From an uncultured Collinsella sp. (GTDB taxonomy: Bacteria > Actinomycetota > Coriobacteriia > Coriobacteriales > Coriobacteriaceae): 64,000 bases of DNA. Position numbers and translations under genes: made by a program. The stretch's first letter is position 1, and each line of letters starts with the position of its first letter. The stretch spans positions 33,374-97,373 of the forward strand of contig CAAEOL010000001.1 of the NCBI GenBank assembly GCA_900757595.1. The letters are read 5' to 3'. The notes beneath the pieces are model-generated. The model saw nothing but the letters and a program-made list of their open reading frames with translations. It did no database searches and was not told the DNA's origin. Shown here piece after piece: positions 18,430-29,223 of the stretch.

Positions 18430-19122
18430 ATGGAACAACACCAGCATTATCAGAGCCTGCAAGATCAGGCATATAACGCATTGCGCTCCAAGATTATCTA
18501 TGCCGAGCTCAAACCCGGCACGCGCCTTTCGGCGATTGGTCTGGAAAAGGAGACAGGAATCGGGCGCACGCCCATTCGCGAGTCTTTTGTGCGCCTGCGC
18601 GAGCAGGAGCTGGTGGAAACGCGTCCCAAAAGCGGCACCTATGTCTCAAAAATCAGCATGGAGCATGCCGAGAACGCCTGCTTCTTGCGCGAGAAACTCG
18701 AGAGAAGCGTGCTTATTAAATGCTGCTCTGCCGCCACGCCCGAGCAAAAGCAGCGGCTTGAGCAGATTCTTGCCGAGTCCGAATCGCTCGACCATCGCGA
18801 AACGCGTCGCTTTTTCGACTTGGATAACCTGTTTCATGAGACGTGTTTTGAGATTGCCGGCCGCCATATGTTGTGGGATTGGATGAAGAGCGTCAACACG
18901 CATTTTGAGCGATACAACTGGTTGCGTATGGTGTCGCAGGATCTGGATTGGGAACCGATTCGTCGGCAGCATCGCCGGATTCTCGAGGCCATTAAGAAGG
19001 GCGACACCGACACGGCGAGCTATTTGGCAGAGACGCACTTGCATCTGATGCCCGAGGAGCAGGGCCCGGTTATCGCCTTGCATCCCGACTATTTCGAGCT
19101 GCCCAAAGACTCGGCTATCTAA
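18430..19122 (+). CDS. GntR-family (FadR/FCD subgroup) transcriptional regulator
   Basis: A 230-residue regulator. The winged HTH covers residues 10-75 (QAYNALRSKIIYAELKPGTR, then GIGRTPIRESFVRLREQELV). A helical FCD ligand-binding domain follows with the metal/ligand residues spread over FDLDNLFHETCFEIAG, RRQHRRILEAI and AETHLHLM. FCD regulators respond to small organic acids or acyl-CoAs. It lies 205 bp after the OYE-family gene on the same strand, and that enzyme is the obvious candidate target. Confidence 0.9.
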   Translation: MEQHQHYQSLQDQAYNALRSKIIYAELKPGTRLSAIGLEKETGIGRTPIRESFVRLREQELVETRPKSGTYVSKISMEHAENACFLREKLERSVLIKCCSAATPEQKQRLEQILAESESLDHRETRRFFDLDNLFHETCFEIAGRHMLWDWMKSVNTHFERYNWLRMVSQDLDWEPIRRQHRRILEAIKKGDTDTASYLAETHLHLMPEEQGPVIALHPDYFELPKDSAI

Positions 19123-19242
19123 CTCGCGCCCTTTATTAGCTGCGGTGAAATTAAGATCGTTCTGCGGGTCTGGTGGCGTAGGCAGTTCGCATAAATGCCT
19201 AAAATGGCCCAGACTGCCGACAATTAGGAAACGGGGTGCGCT

Positions 19243-20265
19243 ATGGCGCAGATGAGGATTAAGGACATTGCCGTCGAGGCGGGCGTGAGCCCGGCCACGG
19301 TCTCGCGCTATCTCAACAACCGCCCCGGGCAGATGACCGAGGAAACCCGTGCTCGCATCGCGGCGGTTATCGAGCGCACCGGCTATCGCCCGCGTGCCGC
19401 CGCGCGCAACCTGCGCAGCTCGCGTACCAACCTCATCGGCGTGATTCTGGCCGACATCGCTAACCCGTTCTCCAGCGCCATGCTCGAAGGGCTTTCCGCC
19501 AGCGCCGCCGCGCGCGGCTGCTCGCTCATGACGGCCATTAGCGGCAACGACCCCGCCAAGGAGGCAGAGTCGCTCACCAGACTTATCGATGCCGGCGTGG
19601 ACGGCCTGGTCATCAATACCTGCGGAGGCAACGACAAGGCGATCGCCGCGGCTGCGGGACGCCTGCCCGTCGTGCTGCTCGACCGCGATGTTGCCGACGG
19701 CGGTGTCGATCTGGTGACCTCCAACAACCGTGAGCTGGTCGCCGGCCTGGTAGACGCCTTGGCCTCTGCGGGCAGCGAGCGCCTGTGCCTGCTCACCGAG
19801 GCAAGCGACGACAGCCCCGTGCGTCGCGAACGCGCCGAGGCCTTTGTCGACGAGCTTTCGCGACGCGGCCTTGCGGGTGAGGTCGTCACCCTGGCCGATG
19901 GTGGCGCCACGGGCGTTGGCCGCTTGGACGAGACCATCCGCGGCTATGCGGGCAAAAAGCTCGGCCTCATTGCCGTCAACGGCCTGGTTTTCCTGCGTTT
20001 GACCGAGGCGCTGGTACAGCTGGGGCCCTCGTTGCCGGCTGGCCTCAAGATCGCGACGTTTGACGATTACCCTTGGAACCACGTGCTCTTTGGCGGTGTG
20101 ACCACGGCAGCGCAGGACACTCTTACCATTGCCGAGCGCGTAGTCGAGCGCCTGTCCGAGCGTATCGACATCGTTACCACTACGGTGGGCGATGCCGCAA
20201 AGCTCGCCCCCAAGCGCATCGAGGTCCCCGGCCACATCGAACACCGCGCTTCGACCTCGCGCTAG
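19243..20265 (+). CDS. LacI-family transcriptional regulator
   Basis: A 340-residue regulator. The N-terminal HTH reads IKDIAVEAGVSPATVSRYLN, the hinge follows (AAARNLRSSRTNLIGVILAD), and a periplasmic-binding-protein-like domain fills the rest. The effector cannot be predicted. The next gene is a glutamine synthetase homologue, but a 134-bp gap with its own promoter-like sequences separates them. No sugar operon is adjacent, so the regulator probably acts elsewhere. Confidence 0.92.
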   Translation: MAQMRIKDIAVEAGVSPATVSRYLNNRPGQMTEETRARIAAVIERTGYRPRAAARNLRSSRTNLIGVILADIANPFSSAMLEGLSASAAARGCSLMTAISGNDPAKEAESLTRLIDAGVDGLVINTCGGNDKAIAAAAGRLPVVLLDRDVADGGVDLVTSNNRELVAGLVDALASAGSERLCLLTEASDDSPVRRERAEAFVDELSRRGLAGEVVTLADGGATGVGRLDETIRGYAGKKLGLIAVNGLVFLRLTEALVQLGPSLPAGLKIATFDDYPWNHVLFGGVTTAAQDTLTIAERVVERLSERIDIVTTTVGDAAKLAPKRIEVPGHIEHRASTSR

Positions 20266-20326
20266 CCGCTCGTTCGCAACGGCCTGCTCAAGCACGTTTT
20301 TTGAGCGCTTGATACGCTTTAACCCT

Positions 20327-20344
20327 GCGGAAACATTTTTCTGC
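20327..20344. promoter_or_regulatory. Imperfect palindrome upstream of the glutamine synthetase homologue
   Basis: GCGGAAA, CATT, TTTCTGC forms an inverted repeat matching at 6 of 7 positions, about 55 bp before the start codon. It could be a binding site for the downstream GlnR-like regulator. It does not clearly match the published actinobacterial GlnR box. Confidence 0.3.
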
Positions 20345-20399
20345 GATAGTATCTGCGATATAGATCAGTCGAAACCCGCCCGAAAGAAAGGGGAGCGAC

Positions 20400-21737
20400 A
20401 TGAACCAGCAGAACATCGATTACGTACTCCGCTCCGTAGAGCAGCGTGACATCCGCTTTGTGCGTCTGTGGTTTGTCGACATTCTCGGCCGCCTCAAGAA
20501 CTTTGCCATTAGCCCCGAGGACCTCGAGGTCGCTTTTGAGGAGGGTATTGGCTTTGACGGCTCCGCCATCGAGGGTTTTGCCACGCCCGAGGAAGCCGAC
20601 ATGCTGGCGTTTCCCGATGCTTCGACCTTCCAGATTTTGCCGTGGCGCCCGAGCCACAACGGCGTCGCGCGCGTGTTCTGCGACGTGTGTACTCCCGATC
20701 GCAAGCCTTTCGCCGGCGACCCGCGCGATGCCCTGCGCCGCATGTTCCGCAAGGCCGAGAAGGCCGGCTATCTGCTCAACGTGGGCGCCGAGCTGGAGTA
20801 CTACTACTTCCCCGACGAGCACACCCCCGAGCCGCTCGACAACGTGGGCTACTTCGATCTTTCGGTGAGCGATGCCGCTCGCGACCTGCGTCGCAACACG
20901 GTCCTCACGCTCGAGAAGATGTCCGTGCCCGTGGAGTACACCTTCCACGCCGCCGGCCGCTCGCAGCATGGCATGAGCCTGCGCCACGCCGAGGCCCTGA
21001 GCATGTCCGACGCCATCACCACGGCCAAACTCATCATTAAGCAGCAGGCCTACGAGAGCGGTTGCCACGCCTCCTTTATGCCCAAGCCGTTGGCGGGCGA
21101 GGACGGCAGTGCCATGTTCCTGTGCCAGTCGCTATTCGACCACGACGGCAACAACGTGTTTTGGGGCGAGGACGACGAGAAGTACCACCTCTCCGAAATC
21201 GCCAAGCACTACATGGCCGGCATCTTGGCGCACGCGCGCGAGATCAGCGCCATCACCAATCCCACGGTCAACTCGTACAAGCGCATCACCACGGGTGGCG
21301 ACTCCGTGCCGCAGTACGCCACGTGGGGCCTGCGCAACCGCGCGAGTATGGTCCGCATCCCGGTCTACAAGCCCGGCAAGCCGCTGTCCACGCGCATCGA
21401 GCTTCGCAGCCCCGACCCCATGGCCAACCCGTACCTGGTCAACGCCGTCACGCTGGCGGCTGGTCTGGACGGCATCGAGCGCAAGCTGGAACTCCCGCCC
21501 GAGGCCACGGCCGAGACGCTCAAGCTTACCGACTGTCAGATGGTCGAGGCCGGCTACGCGCCGCTGCCGCGCTCGCTCAAAGAGGCGCTCGACGTGTTTG
21601 AGGACTCGCAGTTTATGAAGGATGCCCTCGGCGAGCACATCCACAGCTTCTTCCTCAAAAAGAAGCGCGACGAGTGGCATAAGTTTGAGTCTACGATCAC
21701 CGAGTGGGAGATCAAGCACTACCTGGCGAACTCCTAA
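20400..21737 (+). CDS. Glutamine synthetase type I homologue lacking several metal ligands
   Basis: A 445-residue GSI-alpha-sized protein, colinear with bacterial GlnA (FDGSAIEGF, FMPKPL, NPTVNSYKR, IELRSPDPMANPYL). The canonical sites are changed. The HHEVAPGQHE motif reads FHAAGRSQHG, so the two n1-site glutamates become Ala184 and Gly191. NGSGMHxH reads DGSAMFLC, so the n2-site His is Phe240. PGYEAP reads TGGDSV. Glu131, Glu133 and Glu334 remain. By family knowledge this should cripple glutamine formation. A regulatory or sensor role is inferred, because the next gene, 50 bp on, encodes a GlnR-like regulator. GAAAGGGGAG precedes the ATG. Confidence 0.85.
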   Translation: MNQQNIDYVLRSVEQRDIRFVRLWFVDILGRLKNFAISPEDLEVAFEEGIGFDGSAIEGFATPEEADMLAFPDASTFQILPWRPSHNGVARVFCDVCTPDRKPFAGDPRDALRRMFRKAEKAGYLLNVGAELEYYYFPDEHTPEPLDNVGYFDLSVSDAARDLRRNTVLTLEKMSVPVEYTFHAAGRSQHGMSLRHAEALSMSDAITTAKLIIKQQAYESGCHASFMPKPLAGEDGSAMFLCQSLFDHDGNNVFWGEDDEKYHLSEIAKHYMAGILAHAREISAITNPTVNSYKRITTGGDSVPQYATWGLRNRASMVRIPVYKPGKPLSTRIELRSPDPMANPYLVNAVTLAAGLDGIERKLELPPEATAETLKLTDCQMVEAGYAPLPRSLKEALDVFEDSQFMKDALGEHIHSFFLKKKRDEWHKFESTITEWEIKHYLANS

Positions 21738-21787
21738 TCGCGCTGGCTTGTTCCAGTACGATTGAGCTCATTTCTTTGGAGGCCGAT

Positions 21788-22450
21788 ATGTCCGAAAAGA
21801 GTGCCCTGTTCATGGCGCGCACGACGCGCTTCCACGAGTTTGCCCGCAGCTTGACGACTACCCTGGGTGTCGAGGTGAGCCTGGCAACCCCCGATTCGCC
21901 AACTGCGGCGCACGACTTTGACCTGCTGATTCTCGATTCAGATGGCATTCGCAGCGACCGCATCGATCAGATTGCCAAGTGGCTTGACGATCGTGGTGGC
22001 GTCCCCATGTTGGTGATCGTTGACGACGAGGCGCTCGGTACCTTGCGCCTGCCCAATCACGCGCATGCCGACTTTGTATGCCCCACGGCGACACCCAACG
22101 AGCTCAAGACTCGCGCGCAGCGCCTGATGGGCGAGGAGGAGACCGTCACCGCCGACGATGTACTCAATATCGATAACCTCGAGATTAACCTGGCTACCTA
22201 CCAGGTGACACTCGATAACGAGCCCATCGACCTGACGCTGATGGAGTACTCGCTGCTGAGCTTTTTGGCGACGCACCCCAACCGCGCCTACAGCCGCGAG
22301 GTGCTGCTGCACCGCGTGTGGGGCTTTGAGTACTGCGGCGGCACGCGCACCGTCGACGTGCACATTCGACGCATCCGCTCCAAGGTGGGCCCGCAGATCG
22401 CGGCGCACATCACCACCGTCCGCGGCGTGGGCTATCTGTTTAAGGACTAG
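21788..22450 (+). CDS. GlnR-like orphan OmpR-family regulator with degenerate receiver
   Basis: A 220-residue protein. The C-terminal winged helix (from about residue 125: LEINLATYQVTLDNEPIDLT, RTVDVHIRRIRSKVG, TTVRGVGYLF) is a standard OmpR DNA-binding domain. The receiver half keeps an Asp in LLILDSDG but lacks the N-terminal acidic pair and the conserved Lys. This is how actinobacterial GlnR, a phosphorylation-independent nitrogen regulator, looks. No kinase is nearby. The start at 21788 has TTTGGAGG upstream. Co-transcription with the glutamine synthetase homologue is likely. Confidence 0.8.
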   Translation: MSEKSALFMARTTRFHEFARSLTTTLGVEVSLATPDSPTAAHDFDLLILDSDGIRSDRIDQIAKWLDDRGGVPMLVIVDDEALGTLRLPNHAHADFVCPTATPNELKTRAQRLMGEEETVTADDVLNIDNLEINLATYQVTLDNEPIDLTLMEYSLLSFLATHPNRAYSREVLLHRVWGFEYCGGTRTVDVHIRRIRSKVGPQIAAHITTVRGVGYLFKD

Positions 22451-22454
22451 ATTT

Positions 22455-22487
22455 CCACCACAAAGGGGACAGGCACCTTTGTGGTGG
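22455..22487. repeat. CCACCAC palindromic element, copy 1
   Basis: Arms CCACCACAAAGG and CCTTTGTGGTGG are perfectly complementary around loop GGACAGGCA. It begins five bases after the GlnR-like stop codon. Other copies are at 32940, 34511, 35473 and 46586. Confidence 0.85.
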
Positions 22488-22605
22488 CTTTGACGCAGGT
22501 GCGGGTTCCTCTCGAATCTGCAACAGAACTTAAGCCTTCCTAAAAGATTGCGTTCTCATACACTTGTGCCCGCATATTGGGGTACAACTCAACGTGAACA
22601 ACGAT

Positions 22606-22633
22606 GGCCCGCCACGTGTTTGGCGGGCCTTTG
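22606..22633 (+). terminator. Hairpin ahead of the HtrA gene (terminator or attenuator)
   Basis: GGCCCGCC and GGCGGGCC pair around ACGTGTTT and are followed by TTTGG. It lies 26 bp before the htrA start codon, so it is either the terminator of an unannotated transcript or a 5' leader structure. Confidence 0.4.
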
Positions 22634-22658
22634 GTTATTTGACGAAAGGATCGCAGCC

Positions 22659-24122
22659 ATGAGCGAGAACGATTCCCAGCGTCCCCAGGATGCGGGCAAC
22701 GCCGGCGAGACCCAGCAGCAGCCGCGTGTGCAGGTGGAGTCGACGCCTGCCGACGGCAACAACATTCCCTACGTGCAGGCCTACGATACGCAGACCGGCA
22801 AGCCGCTGGGCGGCCAACAGGTCGTGAACAAGCACACGGTGGTCAAGACCAAGACCAAAAAGCTGCCGATCTTTATTACAGCGCTTGCCGGCTGCGCATG
22901 TGGTGCCCTGCTGGTCATTGCGCTCATTATGAGCGGTACGCTCGATATCGGTGGCGGCAAGAATGCCGTGACGGCGGGCGCTTCGGGTTCGTCGACGCAA
23001 AAGATCACCATCGACTCCGAGGACACCACGCTGGCCGAGGCCGTTTCTGCCAAGGCCCTGCCCTCTGTGGTTTCCATCACCGCCACTTCGAGCGGTGGCC
23101 AGAATGGCTCGCTTTCGCAGTCTGCCGACGAGTCGGACAACTCGGGCAGCGTCGGTTCGGGCGTGGTGCTCGATACCGAGGGCCATATCCTCACCAACAA
23201 CCACGTGGTCGATGGCTATGACCAGTACGTAGTGACCATGGACGACGGCACCACCTACGAGGCCGAGTTCGTGGGCAACGACGCTTCGAGCGACCTGGCC
23301 GTCATCAAGCTCAAGGACGCCGATGCTTCCAAGCTCACCCCGATCGAGATTGGTGACTCCTCCAAGCTCAACGTGGGCGAGTGGGTCATGGCGATCGGCT
23401 CGCCGTTTGGCAACGAGCAATCTGTATCCACGGGCATCGTGTCGGCGCTGTATCGCTCCACGGCCATGAGCTCTACCAGCGGTAACACCATCTATGCCAA
23501 CATGATCCAGACCGATGCCGCCATCAACCCGGGCAACTCCGGCGGCGCGCTCGTTAACGACAACGGCGAGCTCGTGGGTATCAACTCGCTCATCGAGAGC
23601 TATTCGGGCTCCAGCTCGGGCGTGGGCTTTGCCATTCCGGTTAACTACGCCAAGAACATTGCCGACCAGATTATCGACGGTAAGACGCCGGTGCATCCGT
23701 ACATGGGCGCCACGCTTTCGAGCGTCAACGCGCTCAACGCCCGTACCAACAAGCTGAGCACCGATAGCGGCGCGTATGTGGCGAGCGTCGTCGAGGACGG
23801 TCCTGCTGCCAAGGCCGGTATCCAAGAGGGCGATGTCATTACCAAGCTGGGCGACGACGAGATTACGAGCGCCGATGGCCTGATCATCGCACTACGCAGC
23901 CACGAGGTGGGCGAGAAGGTCGAAATCACGCTCATGCGCGGCAAGGAAGAGAAGAAGGTCACCGTCGAGCTGGGCTCCGACGAGGAACTGCAGAACCAGC
24001 AGCAGAACGACAGTGCAACCGACACTGGCAACGGCGGTATTACCGATGAGCAGCTGCGCCAGTACCTGGAGGAGCTGCTCGGCCAGCAGGGCCAGGGCCA
24101 GGGCTACGGCCAGGGTTTCTAA
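22659..24122 (+). CDS. HtrA/DegP-like membrane-anchored serine protease
   Basis: A 487-residue S1C protease. A polar N-terminal cytoplasmic region (~70 residues) precedes one membrane span (FITALAGCACGALLVIALIM). The protease domain shows the His in TNNHVVDG, the Asp in SSDLAVIKL and the Ser in GNSGGALVN. One PDZ domain follows (GAYVASVVEDGPAAKAGIQE), then a Gln/Gly-rich tail. It would degrade or chaperone misfolded exported proteins outside the membrane. The start at 22659 has CGAAAGGA upstream; sequence 5' of it is not coding-like. A strong terminator follows. Confidence 0.93.
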   Translation: MSENDSQRPQDAGNAGETQQQPRVQVESTPADGNNIPYVQAYDTQTGKPLGGQQVVNKHTVVKTKTKKLPIFITALAGCACGALLVIALIMSGTLDIGGGKNAVTAGASGSSTQKITIDSEDTTLAEAVSAKALPSVVSITATSSGGQNGSLSQSADESDNSGSVGSGVVLDTEGHILTNNHVVDGYDQYVVTMDDGTTYEAEFVGNDASSDLAVIKLKDADASKLTPIEIGDSSKLNVGEWVMAIGSPFGNEQSVSTGIVSALYRSTAMSSTSGNTIYANMIQTDAAINPGNSGGALVNDNGELVGINSLIESYSGSSSGVGFAIPVNYAKNIADQIIDGKTPVHPYMGATLSSVNALNARTNKLSTDSGAYVASVVEDGPAAKAGIQEGDVITKLGDDEITSADGLIIALRSHEVGEKVEITLMRGKEEKKVTVELGSDEELQNQQQNDSATDTGNGGITDEQLRQYLEELLGQQGQGQGYGQGF

Positions 24123-24148
24123 CGAGCTGTATCGCACATATCGAAGCC

Positions 24149-24187
24149 AGAGGGGCTGTTCCGCCAACGCGGGACAGCCCCTCTTTT
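24149..24187 (+). terminator. Terminator after the HtrA gene
   Basis: A 16-bp stem starting AGAGGGGCTG with a single wobble, loop CAAC, followed by TTTT. Confidence 0.9.
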
Positions 24188-24250
24188 CGCGATGATCCCT
24201 TGGAGACGGAGGAAAACGGATCATTTAGAAACGGCAAGGGCATGGTTTGA

Positions 24251-26599
<2,349 letters not shown>

Positions 26600-26623
26600 C
26601 GCATCGATAACCAAAGTGAAGAT

Positions 26624-26657
26624 CCGCCCGGAAGCACGATGCCTTCCGGGCGGTTCT
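26624..26657. terminator. Bidirectional terminator between ligA and the MerR gene
   Basis: CCGCCCGGAAG pairs with CTTCCGGGCGG and is followed by TTCTT. It lies between two converging genes and ends at the MerR stop codon. Confidence 0.8.
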
Positions 26658-27505
26658 TACTTTGCTGGGGCAACCGGCACCGTGATCTGCGTTACGTAGG
26701 TTGCCGGGTCGTCGCTGATGATGTCATCGATAAGGGCGATCTCGCGCGAAGGCCCGGTGGGCGCCAGGTTGTGCTCGCGCATATAGCCGAGCAGCTGCTT
26801 ATAGCGCGGGGCTGCTTGCCCGTGCGTGCCGCGGAAGCTTATGGTCAGGCAGCGCGCGGCAGGTCGCGTCTCAACGTCGCCCAAGTAATCATCGGTGTCA
26901 TCGAGCAGCAGGAAGACCTCGTCGTAGCCATCAAAGTCGCCGGCGGCGAGGCGTTCGGGCGCGATGCCCACACCCAGATTGCCCAGATAGGCAAAGGTTT
27001 CGTGCTGCCCCTGCTGAAGCTGGCGGATATGCCATCCCAGCGAATAGGCGTCGGTGGGATTGACGCGCTCGTGCAGCGTGGCGCAGCGAAGTTCGGGTTC
27101 CTCGATTTCGCTAATGGTGTCGAGATCAGCATTCAAAGCGCCATGAAGCAAGGCAAGCCGCTGGTCAATCTTGCGCGACATGCGCTCCAACTCACGCCGC
27201 CTGTGCTCAATTAACTCCTGTTGCTTGGTCAGTTGCCGTTGTATCAAATCCATATCGCGCGTAGTGACAAACTCGCGAATCTGCGCCAGCGGCAAGTCGA
27301 GAACGCGCAGGTTGCCGATGGTGTTGAGGGTGGAGAGCTGCCGCGATCCGTAGTAGCGGTACCCACTTGCCGGATCGACATATGCCGGCTCCAACAGCCC
27401 CATCTGCTCGTAATGACGCAGTGTGCCCACGCTTAAATTGAGCAGGCGCGCCACCTCGCCAATGCGGAGCAGGCCCTCGGTGTGTTCACTTGGCATGTCG
27501 GTCAC
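26657..27505 (-). CDS. MerR-family regulator with effector-binding domain (BmrR-like)
   Basis: A 282-residue protein. The N-terminal MerR winged helix (LLRIGEVARLLNLSVGTLRH, DPASGYRYYGSRQL) is followed by a dimerisation coiled coil (residues ~85-125) and a GyrI-like ligand-binding domain. This is the layout of multidrug-sensing MerR regulators such as BmrR. The GTG at 27505 has AAAGGAG at good spacing. It lies 55 bp after the MATE pump gene in the same direction, and the promoter upstream of the pump has the 19-bp spacer that MerR proteins act on, so it very probably controls pump and itself. Confidence 0.9.
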   Translation of the reverse strand: MTDMPSEHTEGLLRIGEVARLLNLSVGTLRHYEQMGLLEPAYVDPASGYRYYGSRQLSTLNTIGNLRVLDLPLAQIREFVTTRDMDLIQRQLTKQQELIEHRRRELERMSRKIDQRLALLHGALNADLDTISEIEEPELRCATLHERVNPTDAYSLGWHIRQLQQGQHETFAYLGNLGVGIAPERLAAGDFDGYDEVFLLLDDTDDYLGDVETRPAARCLTISFRGTHGQAAPRYKQLLGYMREHNLAPTGPSREIALIDDIISDDPATYVTQITVPVAPAK

Positions 27506-27560
27506 AGGACCACTCCTTTCGGTAAAAACAGGGGAGAGGCGCTAGGCCCGCGTCGCCCCG

Positions 27561-28907
27561 CTACGCCACCAGCTTGTCAAAAGCCCCGCGCCGGTTGAGC
27601 ACGGTAAATGCAATCACGCAGATGCCCGCCGACAGAATCGACCCGCACGGCGAGGCGATGCCCATGGGGAACAGCGTGTCGGAATAGGCGTTCGACAGCA
27701 GCCATGCGCCGGGCACGCGAATGAGCACCACGGCCAGCACGTTGTGCGCAAAGCCAATGTAGCTCTTGCCATACGCAGCGAAAAAGCCGCTAAAGCAAAT
27801 GTGGATGCCGGCAAAGATCGCGTCGAAAATATAGCTGCGCATATAGCCGGTACCGGCGGCGACTACTGCAGCGTCCTTGGCAAAAAAGCCGATAAACGCC
27901 GGCGCCACCAGCCACATCAGCACCGTGATCAGGCAGCCGTACACCACCGAGATGGTCATGGCGTCCTTGAGTACCTGACGCGCGCGATCGCCCTTGCCCG
28001 CGCCGGCATTTTGCGCCGTGAGCGCGCTGACGGTAGCGCCCATGGAACTCGGCACAATGAACAAAAAGCTGATCATCTTTTCGACCAGGCCCACGGCGGC
28101 GGCGTCGACCAGACCGCGGTGGTTGGCGATGACGGTGATGAACATAAACGCCACCTGGATGCAGCCGTCCTGCACGGCCACGGGCACGCCGATCTTAAGA
28201 ATGCTACCGAGCACCTCGGGCTGGGGGCGCAGGTCGCTGCGCTTAACGTGGATGTTCGTGCGGCGGCTCTTGAGCCACACGAGCGCGAGGGCAACGCTGG
28301 CCGTCTGCGCGGTCACCGTGCCGAGCGCCGCGCCCACGGGGCCGAGCCCCATGTGGCCGATAAACAGAAAATCGAGCGCGATGTTGATGATGCATGCCAC
28401 GCCAATCACGTACATGGGCGAGCGCGAATCGCCCAGGCCGCGAAAGATGGCCGAAAGAATGTTGTACGCGGCGATAAAGGGAATGCCGATAAAGCAAATG
28501 CGCAGGTAGGCGGCGGTGCCCTCGACCGCCTCGGCCGGCGTGCCAATGAGTGCCACGATCTGCGGGCACAGTGCGAGCAAGGCAGCGGCCAGTACCACCG
28601 AGACACCCATAAAGAGCGTGATGGTATTGCCGATAGCGGTCTCGGCGCGGTCAAACCGGCGCGAGCCCACGGCGTGGCCGACGATAACCGTCGTTCCCAT
28701 GGCCAGGCCCACGAGCGTCACGGTAATGATATAGAGCGTCTGCGCGCCGTTGCCCACGGCGGTGATGCCGGCGGCGCCGCTAAACTGTCCCATCATGTAC
28801 AGGTCGGCCATGCCGTAGAGCATCTGCAAAAAGTACGAGAGCATATAGGGCAGGGCAAAGACCGCGATGGTCTTAAGGACATTGCCGCGTGTGAGGTCGT
28901 GTTCCAT
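27561..28907 (-). CDS. MATE-family multidrug efflux transporter
   Basis: A 448-residue polytopic protein of the DinF/NorM superfamily. It starts MEHDLTRGNVLKTIAVFALP and has YFLQMLYGMADLYMMGQFSG in the first helices, with an internally repeated two-lobe layout. MATE pumps export cationic drugs in exchange for Na+ or H+. The start at 28907 follows a MerR-type promoter at 28948-28978 by about 40 bases. It forms an operon with the MerR regulator just downstream. Confidence 0.92.
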   Translation of the reverse strand: MEHDLTRGNVLKTIAVFALPYMLSYFLQMLYGMADLYMMGQFSGAAGITAVGNGAQTLYIITVTLVGLAMGTTVIVGHAVGSRRFDRAETAIGNTITLFMGVSVVLAAALLALCPQIVALIGTPAEAVEGTAAYLRICFIGIPFIAAYNILSAIFRGLGDSRSPMYVIGVACIINIALDFLFIGHMGLGPVGAALGTVTAQTASVALALVWLKSRRTNIHVKRSDLRPQPEVLGSILKIGVPVAVQDGCIQVAFMFITVIANHRGLVDAAAVGLVEKMISFLFIVPSSMGATVSALTAQNAGAGKGDRARQVLKDAMTISVVYGCLITVLMWLVAPAFIGFFAKDAAVVAAGTGYMRSYIFDAIFAGIHICFSGFFAAYGKSYIGFAHNVLAVVLIRVPGAWLLSNAYSDTLFPMGIASPCGSILSAGICVIAFTVLNRRGAFDKLVA

Positions 28908-28947
28908 AGGTGGGGCTTTCTGGCTGGGTTTGTTTACGTACCAGTGT

Positions 28948-28978
28948 AGTGAAAACCCTATAACGATTGTAGAGTCAA
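28948..28978 (-). promoter_or_regulatory. MerR-type promoter (19-bp spacer) of the MATE-merR operon
   Basis: On the minus strand the -35 TTGACT (28973-28978) and -10 TTCACT (28948-28953) are 19 bp apart, two more than the optimum. The spacer CTACAATCGTTATAGGG is an imperfect dyad. This is the signature of promoters twisted into activity by MerR regulators such as BmrR or SoxR. Confidence 0.65.
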
Positions 28979-29057
28979 GGTTTATGTTGGCAGCGGGGCG
29001 AAAAAAGTCGCGCTCCAAGCACGATGCTTTGACCCTCCGTGCCCCTCACCTCGCCTC

Positions 29058-29124
29058 AAACCATCACAACATTCGACGTTTTTTGCCAAAAACGGGAAAA
29101 ACATCGAATGTTGTGATGGTTTTT
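29058..29124. repeat. CCATCACAACATTCGA palindromic element, copy 1
   Basis: The left arm CCATCACAACATTCGA and right arm TCGAATGTTGTGATGG are perfectly complementary, with A/T-rich inner arms (GTTTTTT and AAAAAC) around GCCAAAAACGG. It lies upstream of the endonuclease-like gene; copy 2 lies just downstream of it. The rest of the 316-bp gap holds the MATE promoter and nothing else recognised. Confidence 0.88.
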
Positions 29125-29223
29125 CTACCACTCGATCGGGTGGAATCGCTTTCTTGCGCACGAAGGTGTGCGGACCCGTGGGCAGGGGAATAAGGTTGGT
29201 TATCCGACTCCATTGGAGGGCTC

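Noticed and set aside
21788..22450. Conventional two-component response regulator
   Set aside because: No histidine kinase is adjacent and the receiver lacks the acidic pair and Lys needed for normal phosphorylation.
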